From UBA699 sp050261915 (lineage in GTDB: Bacteria; Bacillota; Clostridia; Clostridiales; Clostridiaceae), in NCBI GenBank assembly GCA_050261915.1, contig JBLNDT010000071.1, positions 1-64,000 on the forward strand: 64,000 nucleotides of DNA, written 5' to 3'. How positions within the stretch are numbered: position 1 is the stretch's first letter; each line of letters begins with the position of its first letter. The translations under genes were made by a program, and so were the position numbers. Below, one piece after another: positions 8,208-16,033 of the stretch. Below the pieces are notes generated by a model. The model had not been told where the DNA came from. It ran no database searches and saw only the letters and a program-made list of their open reading frames with translations.

Positions 8208-9971
8208 TTAAAATAGAAATGAACCTATTCTATATACTATAAATGATACTATCCAGGCTAAACCCAGCTGATAAACCACTGAAAAAACAGCCATTTTGTT
8301 ACCAAACTCCTTTTTCATAGTTGCTATAACAGATACACAAGGTGTATATAAAAGTACAAATACAAGGAATGCATATGCAGAAACCTGAGTAAAGTTTGAG
8401 AGTAGAGCTATTTTAAGGTTCCCACCGTAAATTACACCCATTGAACCAAGAATAACCTCTTTAGCCATAAGTCCTGTTACTAGTGAAACTGAATTTTGCC
8501 AGGTTCCAAAACCTAATGGAACAAATATTGGGCTTATTACTCTTCCTATTGTTGCAAGAAAGCTGCTGTTTATATCAGTAAAGCCTGTTTGGTTGAAATT
8601 TGACAGTACCCATATTACAACTGAAACTGAAAATATTAATGTTCCTGCCTTCTTTAAAAAGCCTTTTCCCTTGTCCCAGGTGTGGTTAATAAGATTCTTT
8701 AATTCAGGGAGTTTATATTCAGGAAGTTCTATAATAAATGGTTCTTCATCTTTTTTAAAGATAGTATTTTTAAATAGTATTCCAATTATAAAAGCTATAA
8801 ATATTCCAATAAGGTATAAGGAAAATACTACAGTTGTTTCATTTCCTTTGAAAAATGCTGCTGCAAACAGTGCATACACTGGAAGTCTTGCATTGCAGGA
8901 CATAAGGGGAACTATAAGTGCAGTAAGTTTTCTGTCCTTTTCACTTTCAAGTGTTCTAGCTGTCATTATAGCTGGTACAGAGCATCCAAAACCAACAATC
9001 AATGGAATGAAGGCCTTCCCTGAAAGTCCCATCTTCCTCATGGTTTTATCCATTATAAATGCTGCCCTAGCCATATAGCCACTGTCTTCAAGTATTGATA
9101 TTCCTAAAAATAATGAGAGTATAACAGGTAGAAATACTATTACGGAACCTACCCCACCAATTATTCCATCTATTATTAATGAATTAAACCAAGGGCTTGA
9201 ATTAGCTAACAAACCTTGAAGGTAGGGTACCAAACCATTATCTATTAAAGCTGAAAGGTATTCTGCCAGTGGTTGTCCAACCCAGGAAAAGGTAAATTTG
9301 AATATTAGAAATAACATCATAAAGAACAAGGGGTAAGCTAAAAATTTATTAAGTACTATTTTATCAATTATTTCAGTAGGCGTAACTCCTGAAATTCCTT
9401 TTTCATATATACATTCAGATAAAAGGTTATGGATGTAAGAATATGCATCCTTTTCATTTTGAAACTGATACTCATTCTCAATAGATGAGTTTAAAAAATT
9501 GCTTCCTATAAGCATATCTTTTAATTCATTAACACCTCTGCCTTTGGAAGCTGATATTGGTACTACAGTTACTCCAAGTTTTTTTGAAAGTAATTCATAA
9601 TTTATTTTTATCCCCTTTGCTTCTGCTACATCTACCATGTTTATTACCAGAATTACCGGCATTTTAAAATCCTTTAACTGGGTTGTTAAGTAAAGGTTCC
9701 TCTCAAGATTTGCAGCATCAACTATATTAATTATAAAATCTGCATCCCCCATTGTAAGATATTCCTTAGCAACAATTTCTTCCTTTGAAAAAGTATCCAT
9801 GGCATAGATACCTGGCAGATCTACTATTTTCAATTTGTCTTCAATAAAGCCTTCCTTTTTTTCAACTGTTACACCTGCCCAATTCCCAACATATTGATTT
9901 GAACCTGTAAGATTATTAAAAAGGGAGGTTTTACCTACATTTGGGTTTCCAATTAATGCTGCAGTTTTCAT
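8208..9971 (-). CDS. feoB: Ferrous iron transporter FeoB
   Basis: Polytopic inner-membrane Fe(II) transporter with an N-terminal GTPase domain. G1 is GNPNVGKTS at residues 8-16, G3 is DLPG, G4 is NMVD, and the G5-like motif is SASKG. The membrane part has the conserved GFGCSVPAIMTART gate segment and MSCNARLPVY. At 587 residues it is shorter than the 770-residue enterobacterial form, as is common in clostridia. Its ATG directly abuts the feoA stop, and AAGGAGG lies inside the feoA end, so translation is coupled. Regulated with feoA by the Fur-type site upstream. Confidence 0.96.
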   Translation of the reverse strand: MKTAALIGNPNVGKTSLFNNLTGSNQYVGNWAGVTVEKKEGFIEDKLKIVDLPGIYAMDTFSKEEIVAKEYLTMGDADFIINIVDAANLERNLYLTTQLKDFKMPVILVINMVDVAEAKGIKINYELLSKKLGVTVVPISASKGRGVNELKDMLIGSNFLNSSIENEYQFQNEKDAYSYIHNLLSECIYEKGISGVTPTEIIDKIVLNKFLAYPLFFMMLFLIFKFTFSWVGQPLAEYLSALIDNGLVPYLQGLLANSSPWFNSLIIDGIIGGVGSVIVFLPVILSLFLGISILEDSGYMARAAFIMDKTMRKMGLSGKAFIPLIVGFGCSVPAIMTARTLESEKDRKLTALIVPLMSCNARLPVYALFAAAFFKGNETTVVFSLYLIGIFIAFIIGILFKNTIFKKDEEPFIIELPEYKLPELKNLINHTWDKGKGFLKKAGTLIFSVSVVIWVLSNFNQTGFTDINSSFLATIGRVISPIFVPLGFGTWQNSVSLVTGLMAKEVILGSMGVIYGGNLKIALLSNFTQVSAYAFLVFVLLYTPCVSVIATMKKEFGNKMAVFSVVYQLGLAWIVSFIVYRIGSFLF

Positions 9972-10208
9972 TTAGTCCTCCTTGATATTATCCGTTATGG
10001 ATATATTTTTAGCGTCGTTTTTTCTAATGCAAAAATCACATCCTCTTAAATTAATAACTAGAGGATCTCCAAAAGGGGCTTTGTTTTTCAAACAAACCTC
10101 AGTACCTTCAATACATCCAAGAGCCATTAATCTTTTTGCAAGCTTTTCATTTCCCTGTATTGAATGTATATAAGCCTTTTCTCCAAGTTTTAAATCGCAA
10201 ATGCACAT
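9972..10208 (-). CDS. feoA: Ferrous iron transport protein FeoA
   Basis: Small cytoplasmic SH3-like protein of about 78 residues that supports FeoB. It shows the FeoA pattern L..G......I.G....RL..LG...GTEV.L....P.GDP..I...G....IR, including RLMALGCIEGTEV and GDPLVINLRG. The start is ATG at 10208, because GAGGTGAT lies six bases upstream; an in-frame GTG at 10217 falls inside that ribosome-binding site. First gene of feoA-feoB-Cys-rich peptide. Confidence 0.93.
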   Translation of the reverse strand: MCICDLKLGEKAYIHSIQGNEKLAKRLMALGCIEGTEVCLKNKAPFGDPLVINLRGCDFCIRKNDAKNISITDNIKED

Positions 10209-10221
10209 TGTTATCACCTCG

Positions 10222-10281
10222 TAATGAGAATCATTATCATTAATACAATTTTATAATAGCACTTAATTTTTTAATTGTCAA
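10222..10281 (-). promoter_or_regulatory. feo promoter with Fur box
   Basis: On the minus strand TTGACA (10276-10281) and TATTAT (10253-10258) are 17 bases apart. Immediately downstream, over the expected transcription start, lies the near-palindrome AATGAGAATCATTATCATT (10223-10241), a close match to the Fur consensus. Iron-loaded Fur would block initiation, giving iron-repressed feo expression. Confidence 0.85.
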
Positions 10282-10356
10282 TATATGAAAAATATAATAT
10301 TATTATCAATATTATTATGGTATAATACTCATAATAACGTTTATGGGGTGATTCTT

Positions 10357-10749
10357 ATGTCTGATAATTTTAAAATTTACAAAAATGGAGAATATGTATA
10401 TATTAACCGTGGTAAAAGATTTGGTGAAAGAGTAGAATTAAACCTGGATATTTTCTATCCAATAGTAAATAATGAAAGTATTCATGAAAAGTATAAAAAT
10501 GATGAGGCGTTTCTTAGAATTATAAACATATCAAAATCTGGTGTACTTCTCTGGAGTAAGATACCACTTCAAGTTGGTGATTATGTAAATTTTCTTGTGA
10601 AAATTGAAGACAATCCATCCTTTTGGTGTCTAGTTCTAGTAAAAAGAATAGAAGTTAAAGAAAATGCATTTTATGCTGGCTGTGAGTTTTATTCACTGGG
10701 TATGAATGAAATAAATCAAATAAATAAATTTGTTGAAAAGACATTATAA
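10357..10749 (+). CDS. PilZ domain protein (predicted c-di-GMP receptor)
   Basis: About 130 residues. The two halves of the PilZ c-di-GMP-binding signature are present: RFGER (RxxxR) near residue 18 and NISKSG ((D/N)xSxxG) near residue 65, followed by a beta-barrel pattern. It is a single-domain protein without an output domain. The start is ATG at 10357, with GGGGTG upstream; a TATAAT at 10321-10326 lies inside the longer open frame beginning at 10285, which rules out the first 24 codons. Divergent from feo and 22 bases before the HAD phosphatase, so probably cotranscribed with it. Which process it senses for is unknown. Confidence 0.75.
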   Translation: MSDNFKIYKNGEYVYINRGKRFGERVELNLDIFYPIVNNESIHEKYKNDEAFLRIINISKSGVLLWSKIPLQVGDYVNFLVKIEDNPSFWCLVLVKRIEVKENAFYAGCEFYSLGMNEINQINKFVEKTL

Positions 10750-10771
10750 ACAATTAACTAGGAGGGGTTAA

Positions 10772-11488
10772 ATGACCGTTGCAGCTTTTTTTGATATTGA
10801 CGGTACCTTGTATAGAGAAGGACTTATAACTGAATTGTTTAAAAAACTTATAAAATATGAAATAATTCAAACTGACAAATGGTTTAGAGAGGTAAAGCCT
10901 GAATTTGAAAACTGGGATAATAGACAGGGGGATTACGATAAATATCTCCTTAAAATGGTTGAAATTTATATTCAGTCTGTAAAAGGCCTTCATAGAAGTC
11001 AGCTTGAATTTATAGCAAGAAATATAATAAGACAAAAAGGTGACAGAGTATATACTTATACAAGAGATCAAATGAAGTGGCACAAGGAACAAGGCCATAT
11101 AGTTATTACCATATCCGGAAGTCCCATGGAGCTAATAAAGGAAATGGCTGAAAAGCACGGCTTTGACGACTATATTGGTACTATTTACGAGCTGGATTCA
11201 AATGAAACCTATACAGGAGAAGTTATTCCAATGTGGGACAGCATTAGTAAAAAAGGTGCTGTTAAGGAATTTGTTAAAAAGTATGATATTGATTTAGATA
11301 AAAGCTATGCATATGGAGATAGTTCCGGAGATCTTACAATGCTGGAAATGGTGAAGAATCCTATTTGTGTAAATCCAACCAGGGAGCTTGTGAATCTTGC
11401 AAAGGCCCATCCATATCTTTCAACTGCACTTAAGGTTGTAGTGGAGAGAAAGGATATGATATACAATTTAAAACCATCAGATATATAA
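10772..11488 (+). CDS. HAD-superfamily IB phosphatase
   Basis: Protein of 238 residues with all HAD motifs: FFDIDGTLYREG (motif I, nucleophile Asp), TISGSP (motif II Ser), a Lys near SKKGAVKEF (motif III) and YGDSSGDLTMLE (motif IV). It belongs to subfamily IB, like phosphoserine phosphatase SerB and CicA-type lipid phosphatases. Substrate not predictable. ATG behind GGAGGGG; it follows the PilZ gene by 22 bases. Confidence 0.88.
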   Translation: MTVAAFFDIDGTLYREGLITELFKKLIKYEIIQTDKWFREVKPEFENWDNRQGDYDKYLLKMVEIYIQSVKGLHRSQLEFIARNIIRQKGDRVYTYTRDQMKWHKEQGHIVITISGSPMELIKEMAEKHGFDDYIGTIYELDSNETYTGEVIPMWDSISKKGAVKEFVKKYDIDLDKSYAYGDSSGDLTMLEMVKNPICVNPTRELVNLAKAHPYLSTALKVVVERKDMIYNLKPSDI

Positions 11489-11524
11489 ATGACATATATA
11501 AATACTTGAATTGAGTGTGATAAA

Positions 11525-12232
11525 GTGATTATTAGAGATAAAAAAATTAGTACTGGCATTATAAGGGAAGACTCCTCCATGAGTTTGGAAGATGCAGGGG
11601 TAATATATAAAAATGCCATTTTCTTTGACTTGGAGCATTATATATATAAGAAACCAATATGCATTGGAGTTTTTGGATGCTGTTACTATGATGAGGCAGA
11701 GCAGAAATTAATTATAACCCAATATATGATTGAAAATAAAAAGGATGCTGTAGATATTCTCTATATGGCTGAGGACTATTTTAACAACATGCTTTTAAAT
11801 AATAAAAAATATATTGTTACCTTTTCAGGAAATAATGATTTTACAGTAGTAAACTATTTATTTAATAAATATAATATTGATTTTTCAATAAATGATAATT
11901 TTATTCATATTGACCTTCAAAAGGAATATGAAATCCAGACAAAATCCCATACTGGGTTAAAGGCACTTGAAAAAATTTTCAATATCCAAAGAGATAGCGA
12001 GTTAATAAGCGGGTCTAACCTGGCCAAGACCTTCGGCAAAATAGTAAAAGATGATACCTACATTGACAGGATGCCAAAGGAAAAGATGGAGAAGATACTG
12101 CTTTACAACGAACAGGATATAGTAAGCCTTTTTCAGATATATACAAACTGGGATATGGTTAGAACACTTAGCAGTGAAGAGACCCAAAATCAAGTAGATG
12201 AAACTAAGGACCTAAGTTGTGAAACAACCTAG
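11525..12232 (+). CDS. Second YprB-like RNase H-fold exonuclease domain protein
   Basis: Protein of 235 residues related to the gene at 7249: FFDLEHYIYKK is the Exo I region (Asp-x-Glu), VTFSGNNDFTVV Exo II with its Asp, and YNEQDIVSLFQIY Exo III. The acidic residues needed for two-metal catalysis are present, so it may be active. Start is GTG at 11525 with a weak ribosome-binding site; an in-frame ATG at 11579 is an alternative. It lies 36 bases after the HAD gene and its end overlaps the terminator stem. Confidence 0.75.
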   Translation: MIIRDKKISTGIIREDSSMSLEDAGVIYKNAIFFDLEHYIYKKPICIGVFGCCYYDEAEQKLIITQYMIENKKDAVDILYMAEDYFNNMLLNNKKYIVTFSGNNDFTVVNYLFNKYNIDFSINDNFIHIDLQKEYEIQTKSHTGLKALEKIFNIQRDSELISGSNLAKTFGKIVKDDTYIDRMPKEKMEKILLYNEQDIVSLFQIYTNWDMVRTLSSEETQNQVDETKDLSCETT

Positions 12233-12244
12233 GTCCTTTTTTTA
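12206..12244 (+). terminator. Terminator shared between exonuclease gene and gltX
   Basis: Long stem AAGGACCTAAGTTGT / ACAACCTAGGTCCTT with a 3-base loop and one mismatch, then seven T. It includes the final codons of the plus-strand gene and the end of the opposing gltX. Confidence 0.85.
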
Positions 12245-13693
12245 ATTCTGAAGCAGAGTTATTCCTGCAGCTATTCTTTTAAGAGATTCTTCTTTTCCAA
12301 GTATATCTGCTATTTCAAAAGCACCCCCTGGTGTAAACTGCTTTCCTGAAAGTGCAGTTCTCACAGGCCAAAGAACAACTCCGTTCTTAACTCCCATTTC
12401 TTCTACAAGAGCCATGCAGGTATCTTTAATTGTATCCATGTTCCAAGTGCTTAAAGCTTCAAATTTTGGAAGTATCTTTTGAAGTACTTCAAGGGAGTTT
12501 TCAAAATTGGTTTTCATTTTCTTATGGATATACATATCCTTTGAATAATCAGGAAGCTCTTCAAAGAAATCGATGCTTTCTGGTATGTCATTCAATACTT
12601 CGGTTCTAGTCTGCATTAATTCACTAAGCTTCATAAAATCAAGCTCTTTATTTATTGCTTTTTTATAATATGGCAGTGCAATTTCATGGAAATCATTCAG
12701 GCTTAGTTTTTTGATGTATTCTCCATTCATCCATTTAAGCTTTGTATCATCAAATATAGCAGGGGATTTGCTTATGTTTTTGTAATCAAAGGTTTCTATA
12801 AGCTCATCTAAAGAGAATATTTCTTTTTCATTACCTGGATTCCAACCAAGAAGTGCAATGAAGTTAAGCACTGCATCCTTTAAATAACCCTGTGCTATTA
12901 AATCTTCATAGGAAGCATCTCCATGTCTTTTACTTAATTTATGCTGTGCATCCTTCATTATTGGAGGGCAGTGAACATAAACAGGAACTTCCCAGCCAAA
13001 AGCTTCATAAAGTCTGTTGTATTTTGGTGAGGAAGAAAGGTATTCGCTTCCTCTAACTACATGTGTTATCCCCATTAGATGGTCGTCTACAACATTTGCA
13101 AAATTATATGTAGGGAATCCGTCTGATTTAATTAATATCATATCGTCAAGTTCAGAATTATCTACTGAAATTGAGCCGTATATTTCATCATTAAAAGTAG
13201 TTGTGCCTGTAGTTGGGTTCTTCTGTCTTATTACATAAGGAACACCTTCTTCAATTTTGCTTTGAATTTCTTCCTTTGTAAGGTTAAGGCAGTGCTTGTC
13301 ATATCTAAAAGGCCTTTTTAATGCTTCGGAATTTGCTCTAAGCATATCAAGTCTTTCCTTTGTGCAGAAGCAGTAATATGCTTCTCCCTTTTCTACAAGT
13401 TCTTTAGCATATTTTATATATATGTCTGTCCTTTCGCTTTGAATGTAAGGTCCTACAGGGCCTCCAAGATCTGGACCTTCATCATGTTTAAGGCCTGTAA
13501 CTTTTAAAGTGTTATATATTATATCTAAAGCACCTTCCACAAATCTTTCCTGGTCAGTATCTTCAATTCTTAATATGTAATCACCCTCATTGTGCTTGGC
13601 AATTAAATATGCATAAAGGGCAGTTCTTAAGTTACCTACGTGCATATAACCTGTAGGACTTGGTGCAAATCTGGTTCTAACCTTATTTGTCAT
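12242..13693 (-). CDS. gltX: Glutamyl-tRNA synthetase
   Basis: Class I synthetase of about 483 residues that charges tRNA-Glu (and, in clostridia using the amidotransferase route, possibly tRNA-Gln). HIGH-type motif FAPSPTGYMHVGN lies at the N-terminus and the KMSKS-type motif is HKLSKRHGD near residue 253. Start ATG at 13693 with AAGGAG 8 bases upstream; an in-frame GTG at 13702 overlaps that site. No amidotransferase genes are nearby. Its leader is an unusually short promoter-terminator unit (described separately). Confidence 0.95.
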   Translation of the reverse strand: MTNKVRTRFAPSPTGYMHVGNLRTALYAYLIAKHNEGDYILRIEDTDQERFVEGALDIIYNTLKVTGLKHDEGPDLGGPVGPYIQSERTDIYIKYAKELVEKGEAYYCFCTKERLDMLRANSEALKRPFRYDKHCLNLTKEEIQSKIEEGVPYVIRQKNPTTGTTTFNDEIYGSISVDNSELDDMILIKSDGFPTYNFANVVDDHLMGITHVVRGSEYLSSSPKYNRLYEAFGWEVPVYVHCPPIMKDAQHKLSKRHGDASYEDLIAQGYLKDAVLNFIALLGWNPGNEKEIFSLDELIETFDYKNISKSPAIFDDTKLKWMNGEYIKKLSLNDFHEIALPYYKKAINKELDFMKLSELMQTRTEVLNDIPESIDFFEELPDYSKDMYIHKKMKTNFENSLEVLQKILPKFEALSTWNMDTIKDTCMALVEEMGVKNGVVLWPVRTALSGKQFTPGGAFEIADILGKEESLKRIAAGITLLQN

Positions 13694-13712
13694 AAATTTC
13701 ACTCCTTATGTT

Positions 13713-13744
13713 AAAATAAAAACCTCTCATCCTTAGACGAAAGG
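13713..13744 (-). promoter_or_regulatory. Promoter-proximal terminator (attenuator) in gltX leader
   Basis: On the minus strand CCTTTCGTC pairs with GATGAGAGG (nine pairs, two of them G-U) across a 4-base loop and is followed by TTTTTATTTT: a good intrinsic terminator lying between promoter and gene. The sequence TTGGTATTACC just upstream contains TGGT, as in a T-box bulge, but I find no flanking antiterminator arms and no specifier stem. What would relieve termination is unknown. Confidence 0.7.
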
Positions 13745-13758
13745 GTAATACCAATTAA

Positions 13759-13787
13759 ATAATATAATAACTGCTATTTTGTGTCAA
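13759..13787 (-). promoter_or_regulatory. gltX promoter
   Basis: TTGACA (13782-13787) and TATTAT (13759-13764) with a 17-base spacer, reading leftward. Expected start near 13752, about eight bases before the attenuator stem. Confidence 0.75.
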
Positions 13788-13853
13788 GTTTATGCAGGAA
13801 TTTTCGGTTGGTTTATAGAAAATTAAATATAATAATTTTATGAGGTGATTATT

Positions 13854-14618
13854 ATGAAAAAGAATATAAATGATTTGGTAAAAGGTTTTGTAAAGGAATA
13901 TAAACATCCTGAAGGTTCAAAAACTGGCTGGAGAGATCCAATAACAGGGTTTGCTGCAGCAGATGATCCTTTGTTTTTAAAACTTAAAGACATTGTTTCA
14001 CCTGACCACAACCTGCCAACAGATGTGCTTCCTAGCGCTGAAACGGTTATTTCATACTTTATTCCCTTTGCAAATAGTCTTGTTAAAACAAATAAGGAAG
14101 GGGATAACTGTTCCCTTGAATGGTCCATAGCCTATACTGAAACTAATAAAATGCTTTCAGAATTAGGGCAATACCTGGTTTCAAAAATAAGAGAAATGGG
14201 CTATGAAGCTGAAGTTGCCGGTTGGAAGTTTGACAGGGAAAAACTTATAAGCAATTGGTCTCAAAGACATGTGGCATATATTGCAGGGCTTGGAACCTTT
14301 GGTATTAATAATATGCTGATTACTGATAAAGGCTGCGGAGGCAGATTTGGCAGTATTGTTACCAATATGAAAATTGAACCAGATAAAAGACCTGAAATTG
14401 AAAATTGTCTTTTTAAAAGCAGCGGAAAATGCGAAATGTGCATTAAAAAGTGTGTAGCAGGAGCTCTTAAGGCTGATAGTTTCGATAGAAAAAAATGCTA
14501 TGAAAAATGTCTTGAGAATGCTGAGCTTTATAAAGAATATGGAAATGCTGAGGCTTGCGGAAAATGTATGACAATGGTTCCTTGTACCTTCATTAACCCT
14601 GCAAAAGGAGGGTGCTAA
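13854..14618 (+). CDS. QueG-like 4Fe-4S reductase-family protein
   Basis: About 254 residues. The middle (NWSQRHVAYIAGLGTFGINNMLIT) matches the epoxyqueuosine reductase/reductive dehalogenase-related fold, and the C-terminus carries Cys clusters CEMCIKKC and CGKCMTMVPC for Fe-S centres. Canonical QueG has two complete ferredoxin motifs and a HEAT-repeat tail; this one is shorter and its second cluster is irregular, so epoxyqueuosine reductase activity is uncertain. Start ATG at 13854 with GAGGTG upstream; a GTG at 13845 is inside that site. CorA begins three bases after its stop. Confidence 0.75.
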   Translation: MKKNINDLVKGFVKEYKHPEGSKTGWRDPITGFAAADDPLFLKLKDIVSPDHNLPTDVLPSAETVISYFIPFANSLVKTNKEGDNCSLEWSIAYTETNKMLSELGQYLVSKIREMGYEAEVAGWKFDREKLISNWSQRHVAYIAGLGTFGINNMLITDKGCGGRFGSIVTNMKIEPDKRPEIENCLFKSSGKCEMCIKKCVAGALKADSFDRKKCYEKCLENAELYKEYGNAEACGKCMTMVPCTFINPAKGGC

Positions 14619-14621
14619 CCC

Positions 14622-15695
14622 TTGGAAAACTCAGGAAACAGGAGGATTACACAAAACTCTTCTATTAAATCAGGTATGACACCTGGAAGCATTGTTCATA
14701 TTGGAAATGAAAAGTATGATACTAACTTGAAATTAATTAGGTATAACAATATTGAATATTCAGAGGAAGAGCTAAATGAATCTATAGAAACAATTAAAGA
14801 ACCATACCAGGGAGTTAAGTGGATTCAGGTTAGAGGAATATCAAATGAAAATGCTGTGGAAGAAGTAGGAGGCAAATTTGATCTTACACCGCTTTTACTT
14901 GAAGATATAGTCAATACTAACAGCAGACCTAAGCTTGAAGAATATGATGAATATATTTTTATAATAGTTAAGTTACTTGATTTTGAAAAAGAAAAACAAA
15001 GGGTAACAAGTCAGCAGATAAGCATTGTTCTTGGAAGTGACTATATTATGTCCTTTAGTGAAACGGAAACAAAAGTATTTGAAACTGTAAAGAAACGTAT
15101 AACAGCACCTAAAAGTCTTGTAAGGGAAAAATCCGTGGACTATCTAGCATATACTATAATTGATTGTATAGTAGACAATTACTTTGAAGTTCTTGAAAAT
15201 ATTGAAGACAGCATGGATCTGCTTGAAGATCAGCTTATAAACAAACCAAATAAGGAAACCTTAAGGGGGATTTATGAACTCAAAAAGGAGATAATCCTTT
15301 TAAGAAAATCAATATGGCCCCTTAGAGAAGTTCTAAACGATATGCAAAGCGGTAAGTTAGGTATTGTTGAAGAAAATACGGAGATGTATCTAAGGGATGT
15401 CTATGACCATGTTATCCAGGTCATAGATACTACTCAGCTTTTTGTGGATATAGTAACAGGTATGCTTGATACATATCTTTCAAGCATAAACAATAGGATG
15501 AGCGAAGTTATGAAAATACTTACTATATTTTCAGCTATATTTATTCCCATAACCTTTTTGGCAGGGGTATTTGGTATGAATTTTGACTATATGCCTGAGC
15601 TTAGAATCAAATGGGCATACCCATTGTTTTGGGTGGTGGTTTTAACATTAACAAGCTCCATGCTTATGTATTTTAAGAAAAAAGATTGGTTCTAG
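14622..15695 (+). CDS. corA: CorA family Mg2+/Co2+ transporter
   Basis: Protein of 357 residues with a long cytoplasmic alpha/beta and coiled-coil funnel, then two C-terminal membrane helices. The family signature is intact: FLAGVFGMNFDYMPEL (Gly-Met-Asn at the pore mouth). The last residues KKKDWF are basic, as usual. Start is TTG at 14622, with AGGAGGG nine bases upstream inside the end of the preceding gene, suggesting coupling. A second CorA homologue without the GMN glycine is at 56095. Confidence 0.92.
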   Translation: MENSGNRRITQNSSIKSGMTPGSIVHIGNEKYDTNLKLIRYNNIEYSEEELNESIETIKEPYQGVKWIQVRGISNENAVEEVGGKFDLTPLLLEDIVNTNSRPKLEEYDEYIFIIVKLLDFEKEKQRVTSQQISIVLGSDYIMSFSETETKVFETVKKRITAPKSLVREKSVDYLAYTIIDCIVDNYFEVLENIEDSMDLLEDQLINKPNKETLRGIYELKKEIILLRKSIWPLREVLNDMQSGKLGIVEENTEMYLRDVYDHVIQVIDTTQLFVDIVTGMLDTYLSSINNRMSEVMKILTIFSAIFIPITFLAGVFGMNFDYMPELRIKWAYPLFWVVVLTLTSSMLMYFKKKDWF

Positions 15696-15702
15696 AAAAA
15701 AT

Positions 15703-15727
15703 AAAAACCGGCATAGCCGGTTTTTTC
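15703..15727 (+). terminator. Terminator after corA
   Basis: AAAACCGGC / GCCGGTTTT with a 3-base loop and T-run; also followed by the convergent gene at 15728. Confidence 0.85.
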
Positions 15728-15973
15728 TTATAAACTCATGTATTTAACAGTTACTCCTTCAATAGCTGCTAATTCGCTATTAAGTTCTTTGATTTCATCT
15801 TCTTTACCCTGGATATGTAGAATTATTAAACCATTTGGAGAACAAGCATCTTCTGAAACCTCGTGAAAGCCCATTCTTGCCTTTATAATGCACCCATGTT
15901 TTGTAAGTATGTTTTGAACCTCAGGCGCATGAATATTTCTTGGTGTTATCTTTAGACCCATAATTGTTTCCAT
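15728..15973 (-). CDS. TM1266-like (iron-only hydrogenase system regulator) protein
   Basis: An 81-residue protein with the ferredoxin-like beta-alpha-beta pattern of ACT/NikR C-terminal domains. It resembles the TM1266 family (putative regulator found with [FeFe]-hydrogenase maturation genes): ...VQNILTKHGCIIKARMG... then GLIILHIQGKEDEI and LAAIEGVTVKYMSL. No DNA-binding domain is visible, so any regulation would be by ligand or partner. No [FeFe] hydrogenase genes are in the window. Start ATG behind AAGGAGG. Confidence 0.7.
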   Translation of the reverse strand: METIMGLKITPRNIHAPEVQNILTKHGCIIKARMGFHEVSEDACSPNGLIILHIQGKEDEIKELNSELAAIEGVTVKYMSL

Positions 15974-16033
15974 AATTTAACCTCCTTAAAATAATTTATA
16001 TAAGTATATCATACCCTAAAAATATTTACAATA

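Noticed and set aside
10285..10356. N-terminal extension of the PilZ protein from an ATG at 10285
   Set aside because: A -10 box (10321-10326) lies inside it and it has no ribosome-binding site; ATG at 10357 has one.
13713..13787. Canonical T-box riboswitch at gltX
   Set aside because: TGGT is present but no arms pair around it, and there is no room for Stem I; only the terminator is supported.
13854..14618. Naming the Fe-S protein queG
   Set aside because: It lacks the full second ferredoxin motif and HEAT tail of QueG, so only a family-level name is supported.
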